Counted from the first letter of the stretch, positions 1 through 13,110 are shown. The stretch is DNA of 64,000 nucleotides from Agapanthus africanus (GCA_030015575.1 JASDDO010000026.1:447183096-447247095), one strand, 5' to 3'. Notes: generated from the letters alone by a model not told the origin. A program made the numbers and translations.

Positions 1-3000
1 TAAGTCTAAAAACTCACTCCCTGTGTGTTGCAGGTTGAAAACTGTACTTATGGTTAAGAAGAATTATACCGTCGTTCAATGCTCCTTACCTAACCATCCA
101 CTGATATAGGTAAATGTCATGGACATAATTTCAAAAAGGTACATCTCACTCTATAAAAATAGACGTACGGATATATCAATTTGAAATTGGTGCATAACAA
201 CGGATATTCAAAACCAAATATTTGCCGTCCGGCAAACAACCCAGGTGATTTCCTCAAATATCACCGATTACAACGAATCCCGATATAATGAGGATGATCA
301 CCTAATTCCCAATAACTTACTCCCACTCATCATCTGTAAAACCATACAGATGTGAGAATCAAACCCAGTAAATACATACCCTGGAGCAAGTGTCTAATTG
401 GGAAATCAGTTTGCTTTCAACAGTACACTGTGAAACTGAAACATTGAAATGTTTCGATGGGGTATCCCGGTATTCCTAGTAATGCCTCTTCCATTATCCA
501 TATTCATGACTGTAACCGTATAATTCTCTGCCACCTCTCCAAATCCCTTCATATGTCTTTAGTCATTACCTTCTGTACACCCCTTTAGGCCAAATTGTTT
601 TCTTCCTTCCCTACCGTTCGGCACCAGCCTATGGTTTGGAAGAAGACTATCCAATAAGCATAATGGGTGTACTGTCCCAATCCTAGGAAAACTCGCAATG
701 CGAGAGAAGGTGAAGATAAAAGACAACTGAATAAACCTTATTCCTATTTCTCCTGAACCAGAATCCATCCCCGAACTGGAACAAGTTCCTTTCGAGTTCG
801 TATATAACCATACGATGGAATATCCAATAAACTGTAGATCTTCGTAGTGATACGGAGTGTCCTGGAGAAATACAAAGGTGATTTAGGATTGGCGAAGAAA
901 TACTTGGTTTGGTCGTGAATAGCAGTCGCAATTTACTTTGCCCTCCTTCTAATCCCTTTCTTTGTCTTTACGTAATACCTTCTGTACACCGTTGTTAGGC
1001 TAATTGGTTTTCTTCATTCCCTACCGGTCGGCACCTGCCTATGGTTTGGAAGAAGACTATCCAATTTGCATAATAGGTGTACTATCCCCTAATCTAAGGG
1101 GCACTCGCAACCTGAGAGAAGGTAAAAGGAAAAGATAACTGAATAGTCCTATTCGTTTTCTTCAGAACCGGAAACCATCCTCCAATAAATTCTTTCGAGT
1201 TCGTATATAACCATATGATGGTTTTGTCCAATGGAAGTGGACGTTCGTAGTAATACGGGGTGTCCTGGAGAAAGGGGTAAAAGTAGGAGTGGCAATGAGG
1301 TTTGCAACTCTGACAATCCAAAAGCCAGTCTTATAAGAAGGTTCGGTCAACTTGGTCTCTGAGTCATAGTCTAAGGTCGGGTCAATGGTCGCTGCCAAAG
1401 AGAGAGAGAATAGAAACACTCAACGTGCACTCTAACCTAGATCAGAATGGTTACCAATTTATCTAATCTGGAAACCTCCCACTGTACCGTCAAATTCTCC
1501 TCCAAACCTAAAAGAAGAATTAGTCGGGATGTCCCGAGGAGTAAACCAACTCATCAGTGGGAATCGGGATCCAACTATCATCGCATGATAACGTGACGGA
1601 ATCCGCTCACGTCATCACACTCCAGAAGGTATGCGCATATCTGGCAAGTTTCAGTTTCTTTAGAAACTCCCGATGTGATTTTTGCCCCATGCTCTTATGA
1701 CCATGACTTTGGCCAAGAAATCATAAGTCACATGTCAAGTTCTACCCGCCATTCTGCAGGTTAATTTGAATCCACCCGTACATACCCTTGACTTTGGCCA
1801 ACAAGGTAGTACGACTGTCCTAAACCAACGCATCTATCTATGCTGCATATGAATACCCAACAGCTACCAAACACTGTGCCTTGACTTTGGCCAACAAACA
1901 CAGCTTGAATACTATTGACTACCCATATGAAACGACGGAGGGCTACGAATGGTTTCTGGAAAAAACTTTTAACGTAATGAACTTGATATCGTTGAAGGAA
2001 CGGATAGCTTTTTAAAAATATAGTGACGAAAACCTTTGCTAAAGAGGTCACTCCCGGTGAAGGGATCTCAGCTCTTTCCCCATAGAATGAGGTGCAGGAT
2101 ATTCCAACTGAATACCACGATGCAAAGCAAAAGTAATCGGCTATAGTGAAGTTATTGCCCTGATGCAAACTTCGGTCCAAGGGGTCACTCCCGGTGAAGG
2201 GATCTCGGCCCTTGCCTCGTCGACTGAAGAGCAGGATATTCCAACTGAATACCACTGTGCAAAACAAAAGTGAACGTCCTTGCAATAACAGCTTTTTGAA
2301 AAATGTTCCAACAACATCAGATTAGGTTTGTTTAACTTGCATTGATCCGAATCAACGCAGTCCCATCAATTGATCACACCAATAAAGAACGAAAATAATG
2401 ACGTACGTATATGCCATCCGCATTCGCCACTGGGTCCCGTCATTACCCGTTAGGTTAGCTAACTAACGACAGAGCGGGGACTGGACTAGCGCGGATGCAA
2501 AACATATACAACATCTACTAGTATATATATCAATATATAATATTTCGCTCAAGGCGTGATAAAATGCAACATCACATAAATGTACAGCGTCACAGAACAA
2601 TACAGATATCTGGGATCCCCGGGTTTCACAGAGTCACTGAAACACGACGTTCCCCTGGTCGTATGGATAGCCTGTGCAATGAAATCCTATACCCCTACGG
2701 GCGCGGCAAGTTACCCGCCAAAACCTGAAGCGAGGCAGCCCCCTTCAGCAACGTGAATGGACCACCCAGCACTTCACGGAATCCGGTAACTTGGGCACCC
2801 CTCCTGGGTCAACCTGTACCCCCTATGAGTGCGGCGAATAGCCCGCCAATTCTAGAGTGAAGCCCCTTCCGTCTCAATGCCATGAGATGCGGGCTCATTT
2901 CCCTCTAGAATCCGGCTATCCGTGCACCCCTCCGCGGGGTAATCCAAGTACAGAAAGTAAAATATACATACAACGGGTACATCGACCGCAACCTTGTCGT

Positions 3001-3693
3001 GCCCCAAAAGAATAATATGCAAACAGGCAGTGACGGCAGTCCACATGTCGGACGCTCGCCCCGCAATATCAAATGTACATAATACAACAAAAAACTGTAC
3101 TAGCATTGCAACCAGGCTATCCCCTACGACCGATCCGCAACATCACAGCAATACACAGAACATCAACGCGAATGTCACGTTCGCAAATCCGTCTAACCCG
3201 GCTATAGCAGTTAGACAGGATTTACCGATCAAGTGACATTAACGGTCGCAGATATAATGTAAATACTGTGAACTAATGTGTTTAAAATTTTCAATCGATC
3301 AAATATTCCTAAGTGTGCCCCCAAGTACTACTGTAGCACATAAAGAAATTCTGGGCCCAAAAAGAATATTCCAAAAACATCATTTTCAACCCAGGAGGCA
3401 TCTGTAAAATTTTGGGGGAATGAACAGTGAAAATAGCGGCGGGACCGCGGCCCAAGCATGTGTTTGGCCGCGGTTCCGCGGTGATTTAGACTGTTCACGA
3501 GACCAAATTTTCCCAGAACTCTTAAAATTCCCTATACATCATTCTGCAACATACTGAAAAAAATTTCGAGCCAAAAATATTTCGATAGAAAACTGATGCA
3601 TGGAAAAACACGGTTTTGGGAATTTTGTTCGATCGGAAATGTAAACACATTAGACAAAGCTAGACTAGGTTAATAGCGAGGCTCTGATACCAC
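1..3693 (-). mobile_element. A1: internal region of a family-A copia element (partial)
   Basis: This is the minus-strand 5' part of a family-A element, cut off by the window start. Read from 3693 down to 1 it runs PBS, GC-rich hairpin (3434-3486), a CGTTAG inverted repeat (2448-2468), a GCATTGAT-type hairpin (2339-2358), two TCAC/GTGA hairpin blocks (2048-2060 and 2185-2197), the TTGGCCAAAGTCAA repeats (1694-1903), an acceptor-like site near 1395, and the tandem ~400-bp units (about 550-1330). The order is the same as in A3. No gag frame is present and every open frame is short. The 3' LTR lies outside the window. The family assignment is clear from colinearity with A3; function beyond the leader is not visible. 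Confidence 0.85.
3681..3692 (-). other. A1 primer-binding site (initiator Met-tRNA)
   Basis: On the minus strand this reads TGGTATCAGAGC, complementary to the 3' end of plant initiator tRNA-Met. It lies one base from the end of the A1 5' LTR. Confidence 0.92.
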
Positions 3694-5844
3694 TGTAAGT
3701 GCACGGCGGCGCCCCGGCCGTCAATCCGACGCCGGAATGCAGAAGCGATGGTTTACATTAACTTTTTGAACCGGCACCACCGTGCACTAAAACCCGGATC
3801 GTGCCATTAAACTAGTCCTAGCTATCTAGAGAGGGGTTAGAGAGATATACCGAGCGATCCGTGTCCTTCGGTCTTCTCGTCATCGTCCCGATCTCCCGCG
3901 GAATGTCCGGTCTCCACTTCCTCGCCGGAAGGGCACAACGTCGCCGGCTTCTTTTACGGGCTCCCACCTCTGGACCGTAGCAACTCGGGTACGAAGTTGG
4001 CGAGTCGACGTGCCCAAGGTTTGCTATAGAATAGTGTAGTGGGCTATGTCTCATTTGGGGTTGAAGTTGCCATGGTTTTTGGTGGAGGAATGAGATGCAT
4101 GTTTTTGGATGAACAAAGGGAATTTTGTGCCATCAAAATGAGAACCACACCCACAAAAAAATTGGGACAGCCCCTATATGGAATGGCCGGCCAAAAACCA
4201 AGAGGCAGAGAGAAACTCAAAGGGGGGGAGTCCATCACAAGAGAGAGGGGGGTGTTGGAGTGTTATGCAAGAAAGGATGATGAATGATGATGAGAACAAA
4301 ATCATCACATACAAATCAAACACTCCAAAACCCAATCAATTCCCATCACCATCAAAACAAAGGTCAAACAAACATGAACCATGGAAGTCAAATGGTGGAG
4401 GAATTATCAGGATACAACAATATGCAAATAACACCCTCCTCAATGCTTATTTGCACAAATGCAAATAAGCTCTCCTCCACCAAACTTCAGCCAATGAAAG
4501 ATACAAAGAAATATGGCTGAAACGGAAAACAAACTGGCAACTCCAAAAACTGATCCCGTAATAAATTACAGGAAAACCCCGCTACTGTGTATACACACGC
4601 GCATTTGTATTCCGACCGAATACAAATGCACTGAGACAAAATCTACACTGTGCAATACTAGGATCCGGCTTAAACCCAAGCCCGCTAGTATTATCCGTCC
4701 GATCATGATCCGTGCAATACCGCACGTATCTGATCGAACCCTGCCATATCTCCATACGGCCTCTACAGCGTTTCGCCCGAAACTTGAGAAACTGGTCTGT
4801 GGGGGACTCTAAAGACTCGTCAACACCTTGGTTGTGGATTTAACCACTAGCACGTCAGAGGTATTAGCCTATACGTAACGGGCTACCAGGTATTGACCAA
4901 AAGGGACGTCTGTGAGCGAACCCATGCTGACACCCTACTGAGCCTGTCAGTGACAATATCCGTACAGTCCGGTCCGTTCGTCTATGAGCATCGCATGGCG
5001 GGCCTAGGGGGTTGGTAAAAGTCAGACCCCCAAAAGCGGTACAAGTCGTGTCGGAGTGTAGCCCCGAACACCCTGAGATACTACTGGAATACCTACCAGT
5101 AAATCTCCTGCCTTGTCCAAGGACTTCGTGTAATGGCTCTCCTAGACACAGCGCGACCTTACCCCCAATACCGGGAGAGACGAACCCTTGAAGATCCGCT
5201 CACTGCCTCCATGTGGCTCGGGACTGTACCCAACTAAAACCTGTTTGCACGTCTCCTTTGAGCGTGGTAGGGTAGTAATCAAAGTACAGTGGGAACTCAC
5301 ACGAGACAAATGACGATCCTCAGGTCAATGAACTAACCTGTACACATGTCACCAGGGAACTGCTATCTGACGTCAAGTATAAGACCAACTAGCATGTTCC
5401 CGGCGTGTCCTGTCCGGTGTACTCATAACCCAATGAGCACATGTATACATCTTAGGTGAACCAACTGACACCAGTGGCTTATGAGACCGGCCACCGCCCC
5501 TCGTCGGGGTCTCGACTGTATACACTAGTCTACTCTGGAATATCGATGCCCTGTCTGGAAACTCCTACGACTAGGGACCTTTTAAGGATGTGCTTATAGA
5601 CTACCAGCTCCCACGTATATGATCGCCCTCATACTGCCGGCAGTCAAACAAGAATCCTAGGGGCTCTATCAACGTGTAATAGTGACCTGTAGGGTCACCT
5701 AAAGCAGTACACGATGATAAAGATAAACCAGATAGCATACTATCATCTTGAGTAAGACTATCCTACCGGGATAGGTTCTCCCTCAATCATTGCAATCACG
5801 TGCCTGTGATCCAATAATTGACTCTGAGGGCACTATCTCCAACA
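3694..5844 (-). repeat. A1 5' LTR (2151 bp)
   Basis: The LTR runs TG...CA on the minus strand: TGTTGGAGATAG at 5844 to GCACTTACA at 3694. It is colinear with the A3 LTRs but clearly diverged. It carries the core block TCGTCTCTCCCGGTAT (near 5165-5190) shared by all A, B and C LTRs. An 11-bp perfect inverted repeat, GCTTATTTGCA/TGCAAATAAGC, lies at 4445-4470. Short open frames inside (for example 4178-4468 and 4513-4812) are not genes. Confidence 0.9.
4445..4470. repeat. Inverted repeat with ATGCAAAT-like arms in the A LTR
   Basis: There are 11-bp perfect arms around a 4-bp centre (CAAA). A3 has the same structure with 9-bp arms TTATTTGCA/TGCAAATAA at 21016-21037, and again in its 3' LTR about 7964 bp further on. 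Confidence 0.75.
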
Positions 5845-6012
5845 CTATCAACATGTAATAGTGATCTGTAATACCACCTAATACTGTACATGATGATAAA
5901 GACAAACCAGATAGCATACTATCATCTCGAGTAAGTCTGTTCTACCGTTATAGGTCCTCCCTCAATCATCACAATCACGTATCTGCGATTCAATAATTGA
6001 CTAGAGAGCACT
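5845..6012 (-). repeat. Family-A LTR fragment abutting A1
   Basis: The 168 bp parallel 5665-5830, the last part of the A1 LTR, in the same orientation, but lack the terminal ~12 bp. A1 therefore inserted into an LTR of its own family. The remainder of that LTR should lie left of A1, outside the window. Confidence 0.8.
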
Positions 6013-6972
6013 TTAGCCAATTGGATAGTGCGCAAATTACTTAAGTTTATTTGTAGACTAAAGTAGGCATAGCGGAGATGGATCATCTGTTTTTATGTTG
6101 CGGTCAAAAAGTTTGACTTTATTAAAATTAGAGATGAACCTTGTATTTGTGAGAAAGCTGTCGGGTGTAGTGTCAGGTTTCTCATATTGAGATGGATGAC
6201 ATACCCTTGATAGGAAGTGATGTTCCTATACTACGATTCGGTCAAATATTGGTTGTCACTATTTCTCTTTTATGGATTACAAATATATCATTTATTCTAG
6301 TGAGTAGGTCTATAGAGTTCGACCTGGTGAGGGTTTTGAGATTATCCCAATTTATGTATAGTGACACCATTCTAAAGTGGTTTAGAATGGAGAACTCCTG
6401 GTGAGGTAATTTACCCGCAGATAATGGGGTCACTCTCTCTAAAATGATGTCTTCCGGGACTGATGAAGAGAGAGACTCGCATGAATGACTTTCGACATAC
6501 TACGCCAGTGAGGTCAATCATGCGATGTTATTTTCCAGACCAGATGATGCTTTTTCACTTGGTGTAGTAAGCAGTATGAGTCCAATCTTGGAAAGACATC
6601 GGAAGAAGTGATGAAAATATAAGATGTTCTTGGTGTATGGTAATAGCAGCATCCTTCTGGATGCAATTACCGATTCAAGCTTCTGAGGTGACAAGGATGA
6701 TGGAGTATCTTTCGCTAGTCATTAGTTTACCCTCTTATGAGGAGCAGTATATTGGAAGAAATCCAAGTGGTATTCTAAGATATTCAAGGCACTAGACGCT
6801 TATTGCGAATTAGCAGAGGATATATCTTAAGTATTATTTTGGATAAATACATTCAATTGTTAACAATGTCCCATCAACTATCCATACAGTATTCTAAGGT
6901 AGGTATCACTCATTTCGAGAGATAGTTGATCTCCGCGAAGTTGAGATTCAAAGAGATACAGTTTGAAAAATA
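6013..6972 (+). pseudogene. A0: decayed copia RT/RNase H region (family A), 5' part
   Basis: This old plus-strand family-A internal fragment is colinear with 26520-27440 of A3. A reverse-transcriptase vestige is recognisable near 6090-6240: wording close to FDFIKI.DEPCI.EK is followed by a broken catalytic YVDD region (WMTYPLIGSDVP). The downstream connection and RNase H segments survive only as scattered words, with many stops and frameshifts. The copy is interrupted at 6972 by B1 and resumes at 12900. It joins the LTR fragment at 6012 abruptly, so it is 5'-truncated. No product is possible. Confidence 0.75.
6968..6972. repeat. Target-site duplication of B1 (AAATA), left copy
   Basis: AAATA directly before B1 matches AAATA at 12895-12899 directly after it. 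Family-A sequence continues smoothly across the two ends (GAAA..., then GGATCCACTCACTGAG), as it does in A3 near 27430-27470. Confidence 0.8.
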
Positions 6973-9196
6973 TATAGGTTTCTTTTGCACAATCACAAGG
7001 TTTCACAAGGCATCAAACATGCTATATTTAAAAATTTAGTCTGCCAAACAACCCTAACCAAGGATCTATCTAGAGTTTTAGGAGCTAAACTACAGAGTAA
7101 ACATCTTTACATCTAAATGATAACGGAATACAACCTTTGTACATGGTCCTTCACTTCAATTGCTCCTTGTATTGGTCTCTTCGCTGCGATACTGGAACTC
7201 CCGGAATCTTGCATGGCTTCTCAAGGTGAAAGGAACGAACTTGCTTGAAGTTTTCGAGGCCGAAGATGATCTACGTCGAGGAGGCACTAACTCAAGCTAC
7301 TACACTAAGGAAAGATTAGTGAAGCTAACACCAAGGAAAGATTAGTGAAGCTAACACCCTATAGTAAAGGGCTAATCTAGTAGAGAATGATGAAGTAGGA
7401 AGTGCGCTCACTTTAGTTTTATTTTTCTCACAATATTTTCTCGCTTTGGAAAATGCTAGCATGCTTTTTCTAAAAAATGAAGAAGATGAAGTAAAGAGAT
7501 GAGAATGAACTAATGAGGTGAGAGAATCAACCATGGGTGAGTTTGTATCATATATCTAACTCATGTAGAGACATAACCATGGCTAAGTTATAATGGTTAG
7601 GTTAATAAATATCTTTAGTAAAACAAAATTAGCGGATTAAGTCAATGCATCCACAAGCTTCTACAAGCTTCATGCATGTGACTAATTGTCCACTAATTTT
7701 GATTTACTTTAAATATCAAAACACTACATTATAATTAGTATGGTGTAATTCTCATACACCCATGTAGTGTATGACATCAACCATGAAAAAAAAGAAGACA
7801 ATTAATATATATCACATATATATTAAGTGTGCACATGTGAGAAAATAAATGCTTAAGTGAGCTAATATTAGTTAATGTAAATTAGTATATCAAATACTCA
7901 ATTAAACACAAAATTATCAAATAAACTCTTCATTTAATAATCCAGCTATATCACATATAACCGATTAATACTAAAGTGCCAACTTATCGAATAAACACTT
8001 GATTCGATAACCCGGCTATATCACATATAACCAACCGATACAATTATCGTGAGAATAGAATACGGTATCATATACTCGCATTATTCTCGGTCCCGCACAT
8101 ATCACATATGTGCTCCTACTTCGTTTTGCCTGAGCCAGTAAAACCTCTATGTAGGACTCTAAAGACTCATCAATACGCCGGCAGTAGGTGATGATCACAT
8201 CAACCACCCACAAGCCGTCAGCGGTACTAGCTGGACGTAACGGCTACCCGGGTATTGAGCGATTAGAGGTTCAACAAGCAAGCCCACTGTAGCTCATGTA
8301 AAGCCTGTCAGTAACACTACCGTACAGTCCGATCTCCTCGTCTGATATGTCGCATATCGAGTCTAGGGGTGGTAAACATCAGACCACAATAACCAATAAG
8401 TCATGCTGATATGAGGCTCACAACGGGTTGAGAAACTACTGATAAAACTTACCAGTAAATCACTAAATCAGCCCTAGCCATGGACTTCCCTGTTAAGGCC
8501 AATTGAGCACAGCGCAACATCGACCCCAATACCGGGAGAGACGAAACCCCTCCCATCGTTTATTGCCTCCATGTGACTCGGGACTGTACCCCAAAACCAC
8601 CATTTTGCACGTCCTCTTGAACGTGGTAAGGCGGAAATCAAAGCACGGTGGAAATCACACAAGACTCAATGACGATCTCGGGTCTACAGACTAACATGTA
8701 CCAGTGTCACCAGAGAACTGCTATCTGACGTGAGGTATAATACCATCTAGGAGTTCTCGGCGAGTCCGTACAGTGTACCCAGTCTCCCCTGAGCACCCGT
8801 TTACCATCTCTGATGTCAAACACCAATGGATATGGGATCATCTATCGTCCATCTCATGGGTCGAGAAGCGTATACGCTAGTCTACTCTGGTATATCGATG
8901 CCCTGTTTCGGTACACCCACGAATAGGAACATTAAAGGATGATCTTATATACTACCATGGCCACACTAGTATGATCTGCATCCTAATCCTGGTATTCATA
9001 TACACATCCTAAGGGCTTTACCAACATGTAACCATAAGACAGTATTAAGAGACAAGTATACATGTTAAGATAAAGAGCAACCAGTTAGCATACTATCATG
9101 TCGAGAAAGAAAGTCCTCTCTATATATGTCCAAGCATCCACTATAATATACATCATATGTACGATAATGGCCTCTAGGTCATACATACAACTAACA
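6973..9196 (-). repeat. B1 3' LTR (about 2.2 kb)
   Basis: On the minus strand the LTR starts TGTTAGTTGTATGTATG at 9196. It ends near 6973 at a decayed TATA, where TACA is expected. It is colinear with the B3 LTR (30876-33055) and carries the shared core with GGGAGAGACGAA near 8535. It is directly preceded by the PPT (AAGTAGGAGAT on the minus strand). Confidence 0.85.
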
Positions 9197-9210
9197 ATCT
9201 CCTACTTGCA

Positions 9211-12200
9211 CTAGGGCCAGCTGCTGTGGTATCGCATACCCGACATCCCGAAGAGTCTCTCGAACTGTATCTGGGGATTGGCCTTCGTGACTGGATCTTC
9301 TGTGTTGTTCTTCATATCAACTCTCGTGACCTCTATCTCCCGGCGATCAACTATCTCCCGGATCAGATGATACCGCCTTACAATATGCTTTGATCGCTGA
9401 TGGGACCTGGGTTCCTTGGCCAAAGCCACCGCTCCATAGTTATCACAATACAAAGTTATTGGATACTCAATGGATGGAACCACTCCAACTTCAGTGATGA
9501 ACTTCTTCATCCAGACAGCCTCTTTGGCAGCATCCTTGGCAGCGAAGTATTCAGCCTCCATCGTCGAGTCTGCCATGGTTTCCTGCTTGGAACTCTTCCA
9601 GCATACCGCCCCTCCATTGAGGGTAAAGACAAATCCTGAATGCGACATAGAGTAGTCCTTATCACTATGGAAGCTCGAATCGGTAATGAACTCCACTTGG
9701 AGTTCTCCGTTACCATACAACAAGAGCATCTCTTTAGTCCTTCTCAAGTACTTGAGAATGCTCTTCACGGCTGTCCGGTGACTCTCTCCAGGATCTGCTT
9801 GATACCTACTCACTACACTTAGTGAATGTGCTACATCGGGTCAGGTACATAGCATCACGTATATGATAGAGCCAACTGCCGAAGCATAGGGTATCCCTTG
9901 CATGCGAGTTCTCTCCAAATCAGTCTTGGAAGACATCTCTTTAGAGACAGTGAGTGCTGAGATCGTGGGTAGAAACCCATGCTTGGATTCGTCCATATTA
10001 GACCACTTTAGTATGGTGTCAATGTACTTAGATTGGGACAATCCCAGTATCCGTTTAGATCTATATCTATAGATCTTAATCCCCAAGATATAGGAGGCAT
10101 CATCTAGATCTTTCATTGAGAATCTTTGTGATAAGAAGAGTTTGACCTATTGCAGCATAGTAATGTCATTTCCTATCAATAGTATGTCATCCACGTACAA
10201 TACGAGGAAGAAAACCTTACTCTCTGCCACCTTCTCGTATATACAAGGTTCATCTACGTTTTTGACAAAATCAAACTCGTTGATAACGACATCAAAACAA
10301 ATGTTCCAACTCCGCGATACTTGCTTTAACCCGCAGATGGATTTAAGAAGCTTGCACACTTTTCCGGGTCTCCCACTGTCTACGAAGCCCTCTGGCTGAG
10401 CCATGTACACGCACTCTTCCAAATCACCATTTAGAAAGTCGGTTTTAAAATCCATTTGCCAGATTTCGTAGTCATGGTATGCAGCGATGGCAATTAGGAT
10501 CCGGATGGACTTAAGCATAGCCACTGGGGAAAAGGTTTCATCATAATCCACACCTAGTCGTTGACGAAAACCCTTTCCAACAAGTCTATCTTTGAAAGTC
10601 TCAACTTTTCCATCTACACTATGTTTCTTCTTAAAGATCCATTTGTTCCAAATAAGTTTTACCCCTTCAGGAGAAACTTCCAAAGTCCATACTTTGTTGG
10701 AGTACATGGATTCCATCTCAGATCGCATTACATCCGGCCACTTCACAGAGTCCCCACTCGTGATGGCCTGCTCGAAGCTAGTTGGGTCATCATCCTCCAT
10801 GATGCAATCCTCGCTTCCACAATCAATGGGAAAACCGTAGTATCTCTCAGGTGGATGAGGAACCCTACTAGATCGACGGAGAGGCTGGGGTTCGTTGGGA
10901 ACTATCGAATTCTCGGGTTCCACTAAATCTTCAGTTTTAGTTTGTGTAGCCGGAATTTCGTCCAGTTCTACCATGTTGCCACTAATTTCCTTTGCAAGAA
11001 ATTCCTTTTCTAAAAAGGTGGCATGTCGAGAACCAAACACCTTTTTTTCCTCGTCATGGTAGAAAAGATATCCATGTGAATGTTTGGGATATCCCACAAA
11101 CTTGCATAGAACTGATCGTGCCTCGAGTTGTCCGGATTTTGCCTTCTGACATAGGCCGGACAACCCCATATCTTAACTCGTTTAAGACATGGTCTCTTCC
11201 CACTCCATATCTCATATGGTGTGGTAGGTACAGATTTATTTGGAACTTGATTAAATAGGTATGTTGTTGTCTCAAGCACATAACCCCAAAAGGAAATTGG
11301 TAACTCACCGGTGCTCATCATAGAGCACACCATATCTAATAGGGTGTGATTCCTCCATTTCGAAACACCATTGTGTTGTGGTGTATACGGAGGAGTAAGC
11401 TGAGAAAGAATCCCATTCTCTTTTTGATAGTCCAGGAACTCCGTGCTCAGGTATTCACCTCCTCGATCAGATCGAAGGATTTTAATACTTTTACCCGTTT
11501 GGTTCTCGACTTCGTGTTTATATTCATTGAAATTCTCAAAAGCTTCAGACTTGTATTTCAACAGGAACACGTGTCTGAACCTTGAGAGATCGTCAGTGAA
11601 TGTAATAAAGTACGAAGAACCATTCCTGGTATGTGTAGACATAAGACCACATACATCACTATGTATCAGAGTTCTGTAACTCTTTCTCCGTGTCCTGTAA
11701 ACGGAGTTTTGGTCATCTTTCCTTTGAGACATGACTGGCAAGTGTCATAAGATGAAAATTCGAACGCATTCAAATATCCATCCTTATGCAACATAGCTAG
11801 CCGTGACGCATTGATATGACCTAGTCTACAATGCCATAAGAAGGATTCGTTAATTTCTGAACTCTTCCTCTTGTGTGTGTTTTTTATATTGAGGACTGTA
11901 GTTTGATCCAGAACGTATATGCCATTATTTAACGAGCTTGATCCAATCAACTTTTGATTCAGGAAGATTTTCATTACATTATCCTATACTACAAAATTAT
12001 ATCCTTCTTTACGTAACAAAGAAACTGATGTAAGATTGCATATCAGGGTCAGAATATATTAACATGTGTTCAGAATCAATGTATTACCATTCGGAAATAC
12101 AAGGTGATATTCGCCAACAGCTTTGGCTGCAACATTTGCCCCATTCCCTACTGTTACGGAATGCTCAACCATTACTAGTTCTCTACTTTTCCTTAGCCTA

Positions 12201-12475
12201 TGCAACATATTACATATGTGGGATCCCGATCCGGTATCTAATTTCCAGGACGTAGGGTGAACTGAGAAACGGTTCTCAATGACTAACACACCCGAAGAAG
12301 ATGCATCTACATGCTTATTCTTCGTTTGGGCGGCATGGGAATCTGGATATTTCCCTATTCCCTGTTCAGTCTTATAACAATTATAAGAAAGAACGGAACC
12401 AACGTTCCCCAGTACAGTATAACATGCGGGTTCGGTCAATACATCCATATTATTATCTTGATTAAGACGTGACAT
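9211..12475 (-). pseudogene. B1 pol: protease-integrase-RT-RNase H, no gag (broken)
   Basis: The frame starts with ATG at 12475 five bases after the acceptor-like YAG. A decayed zinc-knuckle remnant (CYKTEQG) is followed at once by the protease motif LDTGSGSHIC (about 12475-12059). Next come the zinc-binding LWHCRLGH...CQSC domain (11974-11666), the integrase core with SDVCG and SDRGGE and the PPYTPQHNGVSKW region (11741-11010), linker and RT with intact YVDDILLIG (11169-10147), the RT-RNase H connection (10116-9841) and RNase H with DSSF, EAEY and CDNYGA (9813-9211). About five frameshifts or stops separate these blocks. The integrase third acidic residue, expected as SERR, reads SKWR here, so it is lost. 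Family C shows the intact arrangement. It cannot make a complete polyprotein. Confidence 0.88.
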
Positions 12476-12502
12476 GGTCGCTACCTGGAGAGAGAGAGAA
12501 GA

Positions 12503-12894
12503 ACATCTCTGATGTCAAACACCAATGGATATGAGATCATCCATCGCCCATCTCATGGGTGGAGAAGCGTATACGCCAGTCTACTCTGGTATATCGTTTC
12601 CCTGTTTCGAGACACCCACGACTAGGAACATTGAAGGATGAACTTATATACTACCATGGCCCCACTAGTATGATCTGCATCGTAATACTGGTAGTCAATA
12701 CACATCCTAACGATTTTACCAACATGTAACCATAAGACAGTATCATGAGACAAGTATACATGTTATGATAAAGAGCAACCAAATAGCATACTATCATATC
12801 GTGCAAGAAAGTCCTCTCTATATATGTCCAAGGATCCACTATAATATACATCATATGTACAGTAATGGCCTCTAGGGCATACATACAACTAACA
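12503..12894 (-). repeat. B1 5' LTR remnant (first ~390 bp)
   Basis: The fragment is colinear with 8810-9196 of the B1 3' LTR and ends at the same TGTTAGTTGTATGTATG. It joins the polypurine/acceptor region (GAGAGAGAGAAGAA) at about 12502, which marks the internal deletion. Confidence 0.85.
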
Positions 12895-13035
12895 AAATAG
12901 TAGTGGATCCACTCACTGAGACTATTTCTCAAACACGGTTTGCGAAACTGTTAGTATCGAAGTTGGGTATGCAGTAGCATATTAGATGTGTGCATGCGAT
13001 ACCGCAATAATTTGCTTTGAGTGCAAGTGGGAGCT
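12895..13035 (+). pseudogene. A0: end of internal region and polypurine tract
   Basis: The first 5 bp are the right copy of the B1 target duplication. Then come GGATCCACTCACTGAG and the tail found at 27440-27598 in A3, ending in GTGCAAGTGGGAGC, the PPT directly before an LTR start at 13036. This confirms that A0 was split by B1. Confidence 0.8.
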
Positions 13036-13110
13036 TGTTGGATATAGATTCCCTTAAGGCAATTATCGTAATTGTAAGAATGCAATTACTGAATTCATGA
13101 GGACTTAAAC
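13036..13110 (+). repeat. A0 3' LTR, first ~75 bp
   Basis: It starts TGTTGGATATAG directly after the PPT. Similarity to other A LTRs is weak beyond the first 30 bp. It is cut by the B2 LTR at about 13111. Confidence 0.6.

Larger units (their letters stand above)
6973..12894 (-). mobile_element. B1: gag-less family-B copia element with a deleted 5' end
   Basis: This minus-strand element sits in A0 with a 5-bp duplication (AAATA). Its order on the minus strand is: 5' LTR reduced to its first ~390 bp (12894-12503), a junction directly into the acceptor-like site, pol (12475-9211), PPT (rc of 9197-9211) and a full 3' LTR (9196-6973). The deletion removed about 1.8 kb of LTR, the PBS and the whole leader. 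Among the B copies its pol is the best preserved, yet it has no gag, as in B3 and B4. Confidence 0.85.
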
